From contig NZ_CP059903.1 of the NCBI RefSeq assembly GCF_014127485.1, positions 2,418,001 through 2,482,000 on the forward strand: a DNA stretch of 64,000 nucleotides, given 5' to 3'. Origin of the DNA: Nocardioides dongkuii (GTDB lineage: Bacteria; Actinomycetota; Actinomycetes; Propionibacteriales; Nocardioidaceae). Under the pieces are notes generated by a model. It was not told the DNA's origin, did not search any database, and saw only the letters and a list, made by a program, of their open reading frames with translations. Below, piece after piece: positions 44,976 to 57,143 of this stretch; the first letter of the stretch is position 1, and the number at the start of each line of letters is the position of its first letter. The position numbers and the translations under genes were made by a program.

Positions 44976-45905
44976 TCAGCGGCGGGTGACCCGGGCCGGC
45001 AGGTGGGTGCGCGGGGCCATCCGGGGGCCGTGCCGGGGCCGCCGGAGCCCCGCCGCCACGACCAGGGCCTGCACCCGGCCGCGGTGCGGGCGCCACGGGT
45101 CGAGGAACTCGGCCAGCGCGTCGTCGTCGAACGGCTCGCCGGTCAGCGCCCAGCCGATGTCCTGGGCGACGTGGTAGTCGCCGAAGGAGACCGCGTCGGG
45201 GTCGCCGTGGGCGCGCTGCAGGGTCTCGGCGGCGGTCCAGACGCCGACGCCGGGGAGCGAGCGCAGCCGGCGCTCCGCCTCGCGGTGCGGAAGCCCGGCG
45301 GTGCGCTCCAGCGACTCGGCGACCCGCGCCGCGGTGACCACCGCGCGTGAGCGTGCGGGGTCGATGTGCATCCGCAGCCACTCCCAGGACGGCACCGTGC
45401 GGAGCGCGTCCGGGGTCGGCTGCACCCACAGGCCCCGGTCGGCGCCCGGGCCGGGAGCGGGCTCGCCGTAGCGGTGCACCAGCATCCGGAACCCGGCGAA
45501 CGCCTCCTGGCCGGTCACCTTCTGCTCGATGATCGCCGGCACGAGCGACTCCATCACCAGCCCGCTGCGCCCGATCCGGACCTCGCCGTGGCGCCGCGCC
45601 GCCTCGACGAGCACCGGGTGCCGCGGCTCGAAGCCGCTGGGGTCGTCGTCGTCGCCGAGCAGCCCCGGGACCGAGGCGAGCGCCCAGTCGGCGCCGGGGC
45701 CCCAGGCCTCGGCGTGCACCTCGCCGTCGCCGGGCCGGGACCAGACCACCAGCGTCGCCGGGCCCTCCGGGGTGCGCAGGCCGCGCCAGTGCCGCTCGCC
45801 GTCGAGGCGGTACGTCGGGTCGCCCGCGCCGCGGCGGCGGTGCAGCAGCATCCCGCGGACCGAGCAGGGCCGGCCGGGACGCCACACACAGGTCCGGGAG
45901 CTCAC
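44976..45905 (-). CDS. AlkA-like DNA-3-methyladenine glycosylase (HhH-GPD)
   Basis: About 309 residues. The helix-hairpin-helix LPGVGVWTA (217-225) and the catalytic Asp243 (DAVSFGDYHVAQ) identify the HhH-GPD superfamily. The N-terminal part (VWRPGRP, RRRGAGDPTYRLDG, TPEGPATLVVW) matches the actinobacterial AlkA-like branch, which excises alkylated bases. The start is uncertain; the GTG at 45903-45905 keeps the conserved RP-G segment. Its upstream region is shared with the crotonase gene and contains a KstR-type site. Confidence 0.8.
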   Translation of the reverse strand: MSSRTCVWRPGRPCSVRGMLLHRRRGAGDPTYRLDGERHWRGLRTPEGPATLVVWSRPGDGEVHAEAWGPGADWALASVPGLLGDDDDPSGFEPRHPVLVEAARRHGEVRIGRSGLVMESLVPAIIEQKVTGQEAFAGFRMLVHRYGEPAPGPGADRGLWVQPTPDALRTVPSWEWLRMHIDPARSRAVVTAARVAESLERTAGLPHREAERRLRSLPGVGVWTAAETLQRAHGDPDAVSFGDYHVAQDIGWALTGEPFDDDALAEFLDPWRPHRGRVQALVVAAGLRRPRHGPRMAPRTHLPARVTRR

Positions 45906-45961
45906 CCCGGCGACGGTATCCGACACCTCCGACACGTCTGAACACACCGCCGACACCGGGG

Positions 45962-45975
45962 TGGAACCTGTTCTA
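45962..45975. promoter_or_regulatory. KstR-type operator before the enoyl-CoA hydratase gene
   Basis: TGGAACCTGTTCTA fits TnnAACnnGTTnnA. It ends only 12 bp before the ATG of the enoyl-CoA hydratase gene, and lies 57 bp from the divergent DNA-glycosylase start. Confidence 0.75.
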
Positions 45976-45986
45976 GTCTCCCTGCC

Positions 45987-46772
45987 ATGGCCCTGCAGAC
46001 CACCGACCGGAACCGCGTCCGGACCCTGACCCTGGACCGTCCCGAGGCCCTCAACGCCTTCGACGAGGCGCTCTACGACGCGACCGCCGAGGCGCTGCTG
46101 GCCGCCGCCGAGGACCCCACGGTCGCCGTGGTGGTGATCACCGGCGCCGGCCGCGCGTTCAGCGCCGGCACCGACCTGCTCGAGATGCACCGGATGGCGA
46201 CCGACCCCGACTTCCAGCGCGGCGAGCACGGGTTCATCGGGCTGGTGGACGCGCTCGCGGACTTCCCGAAGCCGCTGCTCTGCGCCGTCAACGGCATCGG
46301 GCTCGGGATCGGGACCACCATCCTGGGCTTCGCCGACCTCGCGTTCATGTCCTCCACCGCGCGGCTCAAGTGCCCCTTCACCTCGCTCGGGGTGGCGCCG
46401 GAGGCGGCGTCGTCGTACCTGCTCCCCCGGCTGGTGGGCCGGCAGGACGCCGCCTGGCTGCTGCTCTCGGCGGAGTGGGTCTCCGCGCAGGAGGCGCTGG
46501 CGATGGGCCTGGTCTGGCGCGTCTGCGAGCCCGACGACCTGCTGCCCGAGACGCTCCGGCACGCCGAGGTTCTGGCCGCGCGCCCGATCTCCTCCCTGGT
46601 GGCGGTCAAGCGCACGATGACCGAGCCGCTGCGCGAGGGGGTCCGCGCCGCCCGGGAGCGGGAGAACGCCGCGTTCGCCGAGCTGATGGGCGGCCCGGCC
46701 AACCTGGAGGCGCTCGCCGCGTTCGCCGAGGGGCGCGCGCCCGACTTCACCTCGCTGCCGCCCGGCTGGTGA
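45987..46772 (+). CDS. enoyl-CoA hydratase/isomerase (crotonase family)
   Basis: 261 residues. Crotonase motifs: LDRPEALNAFDEAL, the oxyanion loop GAGRAFSAGTDL, and PKPLLCAVNGIGLGIGTTIL followed by CPFTSLGVAPEAASSYLLPR. The glutamate in APEAASS sits where one catalytic Glu is expected. It should hydrate or isomerise an enoyl-CoA; the KstR-type site immediately upstream suggests a sterol or side-chain intermediate. No ribosome site precedes the ATG, so a very short leader is likely. The metallo-hydrolase gene follows after 14 bases. Confidence 0.85.
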   Translation: MALQTTDRNRVRTLTLDRPEALNAFDEALYDATAEALLAAAEDPTVAVVVITGAGRAFSAGTDLLEMHRMATDPDFQRGEHGFIGLVDALADFPKPLLCAVNGIGLGIGTTILGFADLAFMSSTARLKCPFTSLGVAPEAASSYLLPRLVGRQDAAWLLLSAEWVSAQEALAMGLVWRVCEPDDLLPETLRHAEVLAARPISSLVAVKRTMTEPLREGVRAARERENAAFAELMGGPANLEALAAFAEGRAPDFTSLPPGW

Positions 46773-46786
46773 GGGACGCTGGTGCG

Positions 46787-47527
46787 GTGAGCGACTGGTT
46801 CTCCGTGACCGAGGTCGGCGACGGGGTGACGCTGGTCCAGGAGCCGCACGTGCACCCGTTCCTCCGGTCCAACACCTGGCTGGTCCGCGGCAGCCGCCGC
46901 TCCGTCCTCGTCGACTCCGGGCTCGGCGTGGTCCCCCTGCGCGCGGCGCTGCCCGACCTGCTCGGCGACCCCGGCCTCGTCGTGGTGCTCACCCACGCCC
47001 ACCTCGACCACATGGGTGGCGCGCACGAGTTCGACGAGGTGTGGGCGCACCCGGCCGAGCCGTGGGAGCAGCCCGGCCGGGGCTCGCTGCGCGGCCCGGA
47101 GCTGGCCCGCGTCCTCGGCGGTGACCTCGACCTGCCGGCGAGCCTGCTGGAGGCGCCGCCCTCCCCGGCGTACCGCCCGGACGACTACGTCCTGCACCCG
47201 GTCCGGCCCACCCGGGCCCTCCACGACGGCGACGTGCTCGACCTCGGGGACCGCACGCTGGAGGTGCTGCACCTGCCGGGGCACTCACCGGGCAGCATCG
47301 CGCTCCACGACCGCGACCGCGGCACGCTGTGGACCGGCGACGTGCTGTACGACGACGAGGTGCTCCTCGACGGGCTGACCGGCTCGGACCCCGACGACTA
47401 CGGCCGCAGCCTCCGCCGCCTCGCCGCGCTCCCGGCCGGCGCGGTCGGCACCGTGCACGCCGGCCACGAGCCGAGCTTCGACGGCGACCGGATGCGCGCG
47501 CTGCTCGACCACCACCTCGCCCGCTAG
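46787..47527 (+). CDS. metallo-beta-lactamase-fold hydrolase
   Basis: 246 residues with the zinc motif THAHLDHMGG (His70, His72, Asp74, His75), a further His in HLPGHSPGS, the Asp in LWTGDVLYDDE, and a last His in VHAGHEPSFDG: all ligands of a di-zinc site. Glyoxalase-II-like hydrolases of this type cleave thioesters or lactones. GTG start, 14 bases after the crotonase stop, so probably co-transcribed under the same KstR-type site. Confidence 0.85.
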   Translation: MSDWFSVTEVGDGVTLVQEPHVHPFLRSNTWLVRGSRRSVLVDSGLGVVPLRAALPDLLGDPGLVVVLTHAHLDHMGGAHEFDEVWAHPAEPWEQPGRGSLRGPELARVLGGDLDLPASLLEAPPSPAYRPDDYVLHPVRPTRALHDGDVLDLGDRTLEVLHLPGHSPGSIALHDRDRGTLWTGDVLYDDEVLLDGLTGSDPDDYGRSLRRLAALPAGAVGTVHAGHEPSFDGDRMRALLDHHLAR

Positions 47528-47550
47528 GCCGGCGGGCTCCGTCGGCGGGC

Positions 47551-48105
47551 TCAGGCGAAGGTCGCGTCGGCCGTGCGGACGACCCCGGCGACGCGGCCCG
47601 GGGCGCGGTGGTTCTCCCAGTAGAGGTTGGTGTGCGCGATCGCCAGGTCGGGCGTGGGGGCGCCCCACTGGCTCTGGTCCTCGGTGGTGTGCGCGTCGGC
47701 GACCAGCGTCGCGTCGTACCCCCGCACCAGCGCGCCGTGCAGGGTCGCGCGGATGCACTCGTCGGTCTGGGCGCCGGCGACCACGAGCCGGCCGATGCCG
47801 CGCTCGGCCAGCACCTGCTCGAGGTCGGTCTCCTCGAAGGAGTCGGCGTAGGTCTTGTGCACGACCGGCTCGGCCTCGTCGACCTTCAGCTCGGCGACGT
47901 ACTGCCAGTCGTCGCTGCCGTGCGGGAGGTGCTCCGGGTGCGAGTGCTGCACCCAGACCACCGGCACCTCCTCGGTGCGGGCGCGGTCGACGAGCGCGGC
48001 GACGTTGGCGACCACGGCGTCGCGGTCGTGGGCGCCGGCCAGCACGCCGTTCTGGACGTCGATGACCACGAGGGCGGTGTGCGGGCGGTCCTGGAGAGTC
48101 GTCAT
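47551..48105 (-). CDS. isochorismatase-family cysteine hydrolase
   Basis: 184 residues. Catalytic triad Asp16 (VVIDVQNGVL), Lys84 (VVHKTYADSF) and Cys117 (AGAQTDECIRAT), with the cis-peptide context VVAGAQT before the Cys. Such enzymes hydrolyse amides (nicotinamidase, N-carbamoyl compounds) or isochorismate; the substrate is not evident. Divergent from the WYL regulator gene across 56 bp. Confidence 0.85.
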   Translation of the reverse strand: MTTLQDRPHTALVVIDVQNGVLAGAHDRDAVVANVAALVDRARTEEVPVVWVQHSHPEHLPHGSDDWQYVAELKVDEAEPVVHKTYADSFEETDLEQVLAERGIGRLVVAGAQTDECIRATLHGALVRGYDATLVADAHTTEDQSQWGAPTPDLAIAHTNLYWENHRAPGRVAGVVRTADATFA

Positions 48106-48161
48106 CCGACCAGGCTAGGGTCGATTGCGGACGATCTACTTCCTGATCGGAGCGGAGCCTG

Positions 48162-49127
48162 ATGAGCGTCGACGGCAGCCCCACCGCCCGGGCCCTGCTG
48201 GCGCTCGAGCTGCTGCAGAACAGCCCCGGGATCACCGCCGAGCGCCTCGGCCGGCGGCTCGGGGTCACCGCCCGCGCCGCCCGGCGGTACGTCGAGATCC
48301 TGCGCGAGGCCGACATCCCCGTCGAGTCGGTGCGCGGCCCGGCCGGCGGCTACCGCCTGGGCCGCGGCGTCCGCCCGCCCCCGCTGCTGTTCACCGCCCC
48401 CGAGGCCCTGGGCCTGGTGATGGCCGCGCTCGACGGGCACCACGACGCCGCGGACCCCGCGGACCCGGTGGGCAGCGCTCTCGGCAAGCTGCTCGGGGTG
48501 CTGCCGCGCCCGGTCGCCGCCCAGGCCGAGGCGCTGCGGCGTACGGCGGCGCCGGTCCCCGACCGTGGTGCGTCCCGCCCGGACCCCGCGACGACCGTGG
48601 CCCTGGTCGAGGCGTGCGCGGCGCGGCGGCGGGTCCGGCTCGGCTACCGCACCGGCTCCGGCAGCGAGCGTGACCTCGAGGCCGAGCCCTGGGCGCTCGT
48701 CGTCCGGTACGGGCGGTGGTACCTGCTCTGCCGCTCCGTCGCCGCGGACGCGGTCCGGACCTACCGGGTGGACCGGGTCACGAGCGTGCACGTCCTGGAG
48801 ACCGGCTTCGAGCCGCCGGCCGACCTCGACCCGGTCGCGGCGCTCGAGGAGAACCTCGCCGTGGGCTGGGAGCACGACGTCGCGGTGCTCATCGACGCGC
48901 CGCTCGACCGGGTCGCGCCCTGCGTCCCCCGGACGCTCGGACGGCTGGAGCCGGCCGGCCCGGACGCGACGCGGCTGGTGGGCTCCACCGACAACCCCGC
49001 CTGGTACGCCGAGCAGGTGGCCGGCCTGCCGGCGCCGTTCCGCGTCGAGGGCGGCCCCGAGCTGCGCGCCGCGGTCGAGGCGCTCGGGCACCGGCTGCTC
49101 GCGTCGGTCGGCATCAGCGAGGCATGA
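48162..49127 (+). CDS. WYL-domain transcriptional regulator
   Basis: 321 residues. N-terminal winged helix (ALELLQNSPGITAERLGRRL, GVTARAARRYVEILREADIP), then the WYL domain (EPWALVVRYGRWYLLCRSVA, RTYRVDRVTSVHVLETGFEP) and the C-terminal WCX part. WYL regulators often sense single-stranded nucleic acid or nucleotides and control DNA-damage or defence genes. GGAG precedes the ATG. It lies 63 bp before the UvrA-like gene on the same strand and divergent from the isochorismatase; either may be its target. Confidence 0.85.
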   Translation: MSVDGSPTARALLALELLQNSPGITAERLGRRLGVTARAARRYVEILREADIPVESVRGPAGGYRLGRGVRPPPLLFTAPEALGLVMAALDGHHDAADPADPVGSALGKLLGVLPRPVAAQAEALRRTAAPVPDRGASRPDPATTVALVEACAARRRVRLGYRTGSGSERDLEAEPWALVVRYGRWYLLCRSVAADAVRTYRVDRVTSVHVLETGFEPPADLDPVAALEENLAVGWEHDVAVLIDAPLDRVAPCVPRTLGRLEPAGPDATRLVGSTDNPAWYAEQVAGLPAPFRVEGGPELRAAVEALGHRLLASVGISEA

Positions 49128-49190
49128 GCCAGGCATGAGTCGGTCGTCTCTGGGAGGCTGCGGGAGAACCCGCCAGGACAGGGAGAACCG

Positions 49191-51549
<2,359 letters not shown>

Positions 51550-51566
<17 letters not shown>

Positions 51567-54500
51567 TCGTGACGTCGAACTCCGCGCCCGCGCCGTACAG
51601 CAGCAGGAAGCCGAGGTACGCCGCGCCCGCGGGGATCGGCGTCTCCTCGTCGAAGAGCGCGAAGCCGCCGGTCATCGGGGCGCAGTCCTCGTCGTAGGCG
51701 TAGACGAAGAACTCCCCGATCGGCACCGAGCCGCGGTACGTCGCGACGTGCATGCCGTCGCCCGCGCCGGCGGGGAGCTTGGTCATCCACGCGTCCACGC
51801 CGTTCGCCGACGGCAGCCCCGGGCAGGTCGCCGCCCAGGACAGCTCGGTCACGCCGGGCCGGTAGGGGTCGAGCCCGAGCAGCGACCCCTGGGCGGGGTT
51901 GCCGACCGCGACCGAGCCGTGCGAGGTGACCGGCTTGTCGGGCTTGGGCTGCTTCGGCGTGATCCCCTTCGCGGTGCCGAAGGCCTGCACCTCCGCGACG
52001 ACGGCGGTGGACGCGCTCTCCGCGGTCGAGCCGAGCACGGACTCCGCGACCGCCCGCACGAAGCGCGCCTCCACGGGCTTGCGCAGCCGGTAGGTCTTCA
52101 GCGCCAGGTCGGGGACGGCAGGACGCGGGCCCCGGAACCGGAACTTCGCGGCCTGGACGGTGCGCCACTTCTTGCCGTCCTTCGAGGTCTGCACCAGGAC
52201 GTTGCGCGCCGCCGCGAAGCGCGGCAGACCGATCGGCTTGAGGACGCTGACCGCCACGGTGCGGATCGTGGACTTCTTCTTCAGCTTCACGGTCACCGAC
52301 TGGTCCGGCCCCGAGTTGTACGGCGCGGTCCGCGCGGCGGTCTGCCAGCTGCTGGTCTCGGTGTCGTCGACGAGGTTGGACGCCGGCAGCGCCGTGGCCT
52401 GGCTGGTCGCCTTGACGACCTTGGCCCCCGACGACTGCGAGAGCAGGTTGGGTCGGAGGCGGACGGTCTTGCGGGTGACCGTGCCGGCCTTCAGCGGCAC
52501 CGACAGCCGCTGGATGCCGAAGCCCGGCGCCTGCAGGGTCAGCCGGCGGGTGCCCGGGACCATCGCGGCCGTGCCCTTGCCCTTCGTGTTCGTCACCAGG
52601 ATGGGCGTGCCGCGGCCCTCGAACATCCCGCCGAGGACGCGGACGCCCTTGGCCGGCTTGCCGGTGGAGTCGTTGACCAGCGTCAGCCGCAGCACGCCGT
52701 TCTGCTTCGCGCCGGGCACGTCGAAGCCGGGCTTCGGGTCGGTGTCGGTCTCCCCCGCCGTGCGGGCGGAGACGCCCATGCCGCGCTCGGCGAACGCCTT
52801 CCAGACCAGCGCGGTGTAGCGGTCGCCGTACCGCAGCTCGGCGGCCTTCAGGATCGCGTCGCGCATGTCGAGGAACGACGGCGCGGGGGGCGAGATCGGC
52901 ATCGCGTCGGTGACCAGGTGCTGGGCGATGTCGCTGGCCTTGACGTGGTCGCCGCCGACGGCGCCGAGGATCTTCTCGCGCAGCGTCCACAGGGTGGCGG
53001 TCCAGATCTCGCCGTCCGAGTGCACCTCCGGCCCGGACATGTCGTAGCCGTAGTCGCCGTACGTCGCCGGGCTGGTGGCGTAGTTCCAGTTGCGGATGCC
53101 GCGCTGCGGGTCGCCGACGTACGGCGCGGTCACGGCGGTGCGGGTCAGGCCGCGGCGGAACAGGTCGTTCATCGCGTACCAGTCGCCCCAGCCCTCCCCC
53201 ATCGCCCCGGACTGGACGGTGCCGAGCGAGCCGAGCCCGCCGCCCCCGACGTACCGGTTGGAGAGGCCGTGGACGTACTCGTGCTCGATGATGCTGGCGT
53301 CGAAGTCGCCGTCCCGCGCGGGTGCCTCGAAGACGTCGTCGGAGTACTCCCAGAGGTACATGTTCGTGAACGCCGGGATGCCGTCCGGGAGGGTCAGCAT
53401 GTTGGCGTTGTTGCGGCCGAGCGGCAGCACCGGCTCGGTCAGGTTGAGGGCGCCGGACTGCGCGCCGCCCATGATCGGGTCGCCGCCGAGACCCAGGCCG
53501 TCGGCACCGTTGTTGACCAGCTGGAAGTTGCCGGCGGTCTCGGTGAAGCCGAACTCGTAGAGCTCGTCGTGGATCCGGTTGTGGTGGTAGAAGAGGTTGG
53601 TCGCGGCGGCGTTGGCGTCGGCGATGTAGGAGCCGGTGGCGCCGTTGGACGTCGCCCAGGAGTCCGGGAACGGGAAGTTGAACTGGCCGGTGGGGCTGAC
53701 CGGGCGGTTGTACTGGTCGGCCGCGACCAGCGGGACGGTCCAGGCGATCGCGGTGTTCGCGTTGTTGCCGAGCGTGGTGATGCCGGGCAGCCCGGCGAGA
53801 CCGGTGGGGTCGAGCCAGCCCGCGGGCGACTGCTTCGTGGGGCCGAAGCTGACGATCTTCGGCTTCCCGCCCTTGGCCGCGCCGGGGTAGTTCTCGTAGA
53901 CGGTGCCCTCGGAGTGCGCCACCAGCGACTTGCGCAGCAGCGGCTTGCCGGTCGTGGCGTCGGTGATCACGACCCAGGCCTCGTCGAGGCTCTTGACCAC
54001 GAGGACGGCGTACGCCGCGCGCCCGCCGGTCGGCGTCGGGAAGGCGATCTTGCGGACCCGCAGCACGTCGGCGAGCGGTCCCTTGCTGAACACCTGGTAG
54101 CCGGCCTGGGTCTCCCCCGTCGCCGTCGGCGCGAGGTCGAGGCCGGGGAGCAGGTCGCCGACCGTCCTCGTGACCGCCTCGAGCGGGCTGAGGTCGAAGG
54201 AGCCGAGCAGGGACGTGCTGCGCACCGGGTTGCCGCTGTAGCTGACGACGCGGCCGTCCCGGTCGACGAGGACGGTGAGCACGCCGCCGTACCCGGACTC
54301 GACGCCGCCGAAGGTCTGGCTGAAGCTCACGACCTTCGCGCCCACCCCGGGCAGCTCGTGGTCCCGGATCAGGGCGAGGTCGGCGACGTCCGCGGAGGAG
54401 AGCCCGAAGGCGGTGGCGTGGCCGGCCAGCCAGGAGCGGGCGATGTCGACCGGCGAGCCGGCGCTCGGCCCGGCGAGGACGCCGCCGGTGCGGGCGATGG

Positions 54501-54819
54501 TGCGGGGCGTGCCCTCGGCGTTCCAGGTGACCGCCGCGCCCGCGATCCGCGCGACGGCGGAGCGCTGCGTCGCGGTCGGGGCCAGCGGGCGCAGGCCGGC
54601 GCGGGCGTCGAAGGCGGTGACGGGGACGCCCTCGCCCAGCGACGGGAGCAGCGCCCGGACGGTCTTGCTGAGGGGCGGCGCGGAGGAGGCGCTGGTAGCG
54701 GCGTCCGAGAGGGCCGGGGTGGCCACGAGCGCGGCGGCGAGGGTGGCGGCGAGTGCGGCGCCGCGCCGGGTGCGGAAGAGGGTCACGCCTCTGGAACGAC
54801 CCACCGCGCGCCGCGTCAC
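51550..54819 (-). CDS. secreted M36 (fungalysin-type) metallopeptidase with discoidin-like domain
   Basis: 1089 residues. Signal peptide to about residue 41 (AALAATLAAALVATPALSDA), an inhibitory propeptide (about 50-320, with FTP/PepSY-like strands), then the M36 catalytic domain: zinc site H513-E514-Y-V-H517 (EHEYVHGLSNRYVGG) and third ligand Glu542 in GEGWGDWYAM. After about residue 780 an F5/8-type C (discoidin-like) domain follows (VDDTETSSWQTA, VTVKLKKKSTIRTVAVSVLK) and a C-terminal beta domain. Secreted endopeptidase for extracellular protein. Start may be the GTG at 54819 or one 11 codons later. Confidence 0.85.
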
Positions 54820-54823
54820 GGGG

Positions 54824-55237
54824 TCACTTCCCGGACCAGACCTCCCCCAGGTCGGTCGGGTGCCCCAGCCCGCGCAGGGCCTGGACGGCGGCGTCGACCG
54901 CCGCCAGCGTGTAGGGGACTGCCCGCCGGCCCTCGGAGATCTTGTGCATCCTGACCTGCACCTGGGTCGACGGCTCCACCTCCACGACGGTGAGGTCCAC
55001 GGTGGCCCGGAACAGCCAGGTCCGAAGAGGCGGCACCACCGTGGCCAGGATCCAGTCGCCGTCGAGGAGGAACGCCCTCATGAACGTCCCGACCCGCAGC
55101 CGGGCCCGGCCGGGCTCGCGCTCGCGCTGCTTGAACTTCGCGGCCCTCAGTGTGCCCACGAGGACGTCGAGGGCCAGCTCGGGGGCCGCCGACGTCGTGA
55201 GCGTCACCGTGGGGGTGCTGTGCAGGTAGGGCTTCAT
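54824..55237 (-). CDS. conserved hypothetical protein
   Basis: 137 residues. A mixed alpha/beta protein with MKPYLHSTPTVTLTTSAAPE, WILATVVPPLRTWLFRATVD and a C-terminal helix AAVDAAVQALRGLGHPTDL. Polyketide-cyclase/SRPBCC-like strand order is possible, but I do not recognise a family. Start chosen at the ATG at 55235-55237, with AGAGG five bases upstream. Four bases separate its stop from the M36 peptidase start. Confidence 0.6.
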   Translation of the reverse strand: MKPYLHSTPTVTLTTSAAPELALDVLVGTLRAAKFKQREREPGRARLRVGTFMRAFLLDGDWILATVVPPLRTWLFRATVDLTVVEVEPSTQVQVRMHKISEGRRAVPYTLAAVDAAVQALRGLGHPTDLGEVWSGK

Positions 55238-55483
55238 CGATCCTCTGGGTCCTGGTGTCGGCTTCTGTCGGGACCCCGTGCGGGAGGGCGACCGCCTCGG
55301 GGTCAACGCATGACGACGTAGTAAAACCGGTCCTCGGGGCAGGTCGCCACGGTTTCACCGCACTCCGCCGACGCCGAGGTCGACCGCCGCCCGGTCGTGC
55401 GAGGTAGTGCGCGTGCCAAGCGAGGTGGGTCGTTCGCGTCGATCGCCAGTCGCCGGAACATCACGCCCCGAACGCCAGACCTC

Positions 55484-56230
55484 TCACGGTGCCGTGGCCG
55501 GGCGCAGCAGCGCGAGGTCCCGTCGGACGTAGCGCAGGTGCGCCCACTCCTCCTCCAGGATCACGCGCACGCAGTCACCGACGCTGGGATGCCAGTCGCC
55601 CCCGCCCCACGGGTTCTCGCGCTCCTCGGCGAGCAGCTCGGCCGTCGCCGTGGCGAGGAAGTCGGTCACCTGCTGCTGACGCTCGGCACGCACCGCGAGG
55701 ACCTCGTCGTACGACGGCGGGTCCGCGCGGAAGACGGACATGTCGAAGCCCATCTCGCCCGCGCCGGTGAAGATCTGGCCGATCTCGTGGAACGGCTGCT
55801 GCACCCGCAGGATCCCGCCACGGAGCCAGGCGTCGGTCGCCAGGACGAGGTGCCGCAGGGTCTGGGCCAAGGACCACTCCCCCTCGACGTGGGCGTCCAC
55901 CAGGTCCGACGGGGTGTCCGCCACCGTCGTCTGCCACGCGGCCTGCACGGCGACCCAGCCCTCCCGCAGGCCCTCGGGCGTCTGGGACTTCTGGAGCTCG
56001 CGGCCCGGGAACTGCCGGTTGAGCTCGGCATCGACCAGCGGGACCACGTCCACCCCGTTGACCAGGAGGCTGCCGAAGAACAGGTCGTGGCTGTCGATGT
56101 CGAGCCCGTCCACGTCGACGCCGCGCATCGTCACCCCGCTGACGTCGGAGAACCGCAGGGCGGCGCCCTTGAAGCTGGCCTGGACGAAGGTCGCACCCTC
56201 GAACTCGTTCGTGCCGGAGTAGGTCGTCAT
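55484..56230 (-). CDS. pentapeptide-like N-terminus fused to a DinB-family domain
   Basis: 248 residues. The first ~55 read as a short pentapeptide-like repeat (FEGATFVQASFKGAALRFSD, then GVTMRGVDVDGLDI). The rest is a DinB-like four-helix bundle with metal-ligand candidates His at HVEGEWSLAQTLRHLVLATD and HPSVGDCVRVILEEEWAHLR. DinB-like proteins often act as bacillithiol/mycothiol-dependent enzymes; mycothiol is the actinobacterial thiol, so such a role is plausible but unproven. ATG at 56228-56230. Confidence 0.8.
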   Translation of the reverse strand: MTTYSGTNEFEGATFVQASFKGAALRFSDVSGVTMRGVDVDGLDIDSHDLFFGSLLVNGVDVVPLVDAELNRQFPGRELQKSQTPEGLREGWVAVQAAWQTTVADTPSDLVDAHVEGEWSLAQTLRHLVLATDAWLRGGILRVQQPFHEIGQIFTGAGEMGFDMSVFRADPPSYDEVLAVRAERQQQVTDFLATATAELLAEERENPWGGGDWHPSVGDCVRVILEEEWAHLRYVRRDLALLRPATAP

Positions 56231-56329
56231 CGCCTCATCATCACCCGATGTCGGGCGAGGGCGTCGGGAGACGGCACCGCCTCGCCGGAAACGCTGCCTC
56301 TCGCCATCCTGGTAGCCGATGATGACCGC

Positions 56330-56581
56330 GTGCAGAGACGTCCAGCCCGCACGGCGCCGGCCACCATCGCGACAGCCGCCGCGACGCTGGCCCAGAGCGC
56401 TGCGTTGATCGTGCTCACCGTCGGCATCGCCTTCGTCATCACCGAGGCCGGCCTCTTCGATGCGATGAGCCACAGTGTGTGGATCGCGGGGCTTTGCGGT
56501 CTGCTCGTGACGGCGAATCACGAGCGCCGGCGGCAAGCGCGGGCCGAGGCCGACGCCGACGCCGACGCCGACGCGAGCTGA
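56330..56581 (+). CDS. small membrane protein with Ala-Asp repeat tail
   Basis: 83 residues from a GTG at 56330. One or two hydrophobic helices (SAALIVLTVGIAFVITEAGL, HSVWIAGLCGLLVTA) then a charged tail ending in an A-D dipeptide repeat encoded by a GCCGAC tandem (about 56550-56575). No family is recognised and no strong ribosome site is present, so the gene is tentative. Convergent with the next gene, one base between stops. Confidence 0.35.
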   Translation: MQRRPARTAPATIATAAATLAQSAALIVLTVGIAFVITEAGLFDAMSHSVWIAGLCGLLVTANHERRRQARAEADADADADAS

Positions 56582-56582
56582 G

Positions 56583-57005
56583 CTATCCGGCCGGTCCGCC
56601 GCGCGCCGGAGCCCTTCGCTCACTCGTCTCGAGGAGGTACCGCCGTGCGAGCGTCGTGGCGACGACGACCACGACAGCGCCGGCCGCCGCGCAGAAGCCG
56701 AGCATCGTGACGCCGATGATCCACAGGCCGTCGGCGTCGGGAGCGGTCCCCCAGTCGACGGAGGCGATGAGGACCAGGCCGGTCGGTGGGCCGGCCGCAG
56801 CGGCGTACGGCGAGCCGAACCAGGCGGCTGCGACGACGATGACGAGGAAGGTGAGGCCGAGGCCGACCCCTTGCCACGTCTCGTACGGTCCGCTGCTCTG
56901 ACCGGTGACCGGGTCGTCGAACCTCGGGGCGTGGAAGCCCAGCCAGGACAGCCAAGCGCTCACCGTGAGCACGGCCGTCGTCGTGGCTGTCAGGGCTGCG
57001 CGCAT
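56583..57005 (-). CDS. integral membrane protein of unknown function
   Basis: 140 residues with about four hydrophobic helices (LTATTTAVLTVSAWLSWLGF, VGLGLTFLVIVVAAAWFGSP, PTGLVLIASVDWGT, IIGVTMLGFCAAAGAVVVVV) and a basic cytoplasmic tail. No family is recognised. Divergent from the DNA ligase gene with about 140 bp between. Confidence 0.65.
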   Translation of the reverse strand: MRAALTATTTAVLTVSAWLSWLGFHAPRFDDPVTGQSSGPYETWQGVGLGLTFLVIVVAAAWFGSPYAAAAGPPTGLVLIASVDWGTAPDADGLWIIGVTMLGFCAAAGAVVVVVATTLARRYLLETSERRAPARGGPAG

Positions 57006-57143
57006 GATCGACCGTCTCTCGCTCGTGTCGTCCGGGCCCACGGCTCGTCCCGTGGCACACCTCCACTCTCGCGTGCGCGTGTGGCCGGCGCCTGAGCACG
57101 GATGCTCAGCTCTCGGACTCTGCGCACCGGTCAGAATGGCCGG

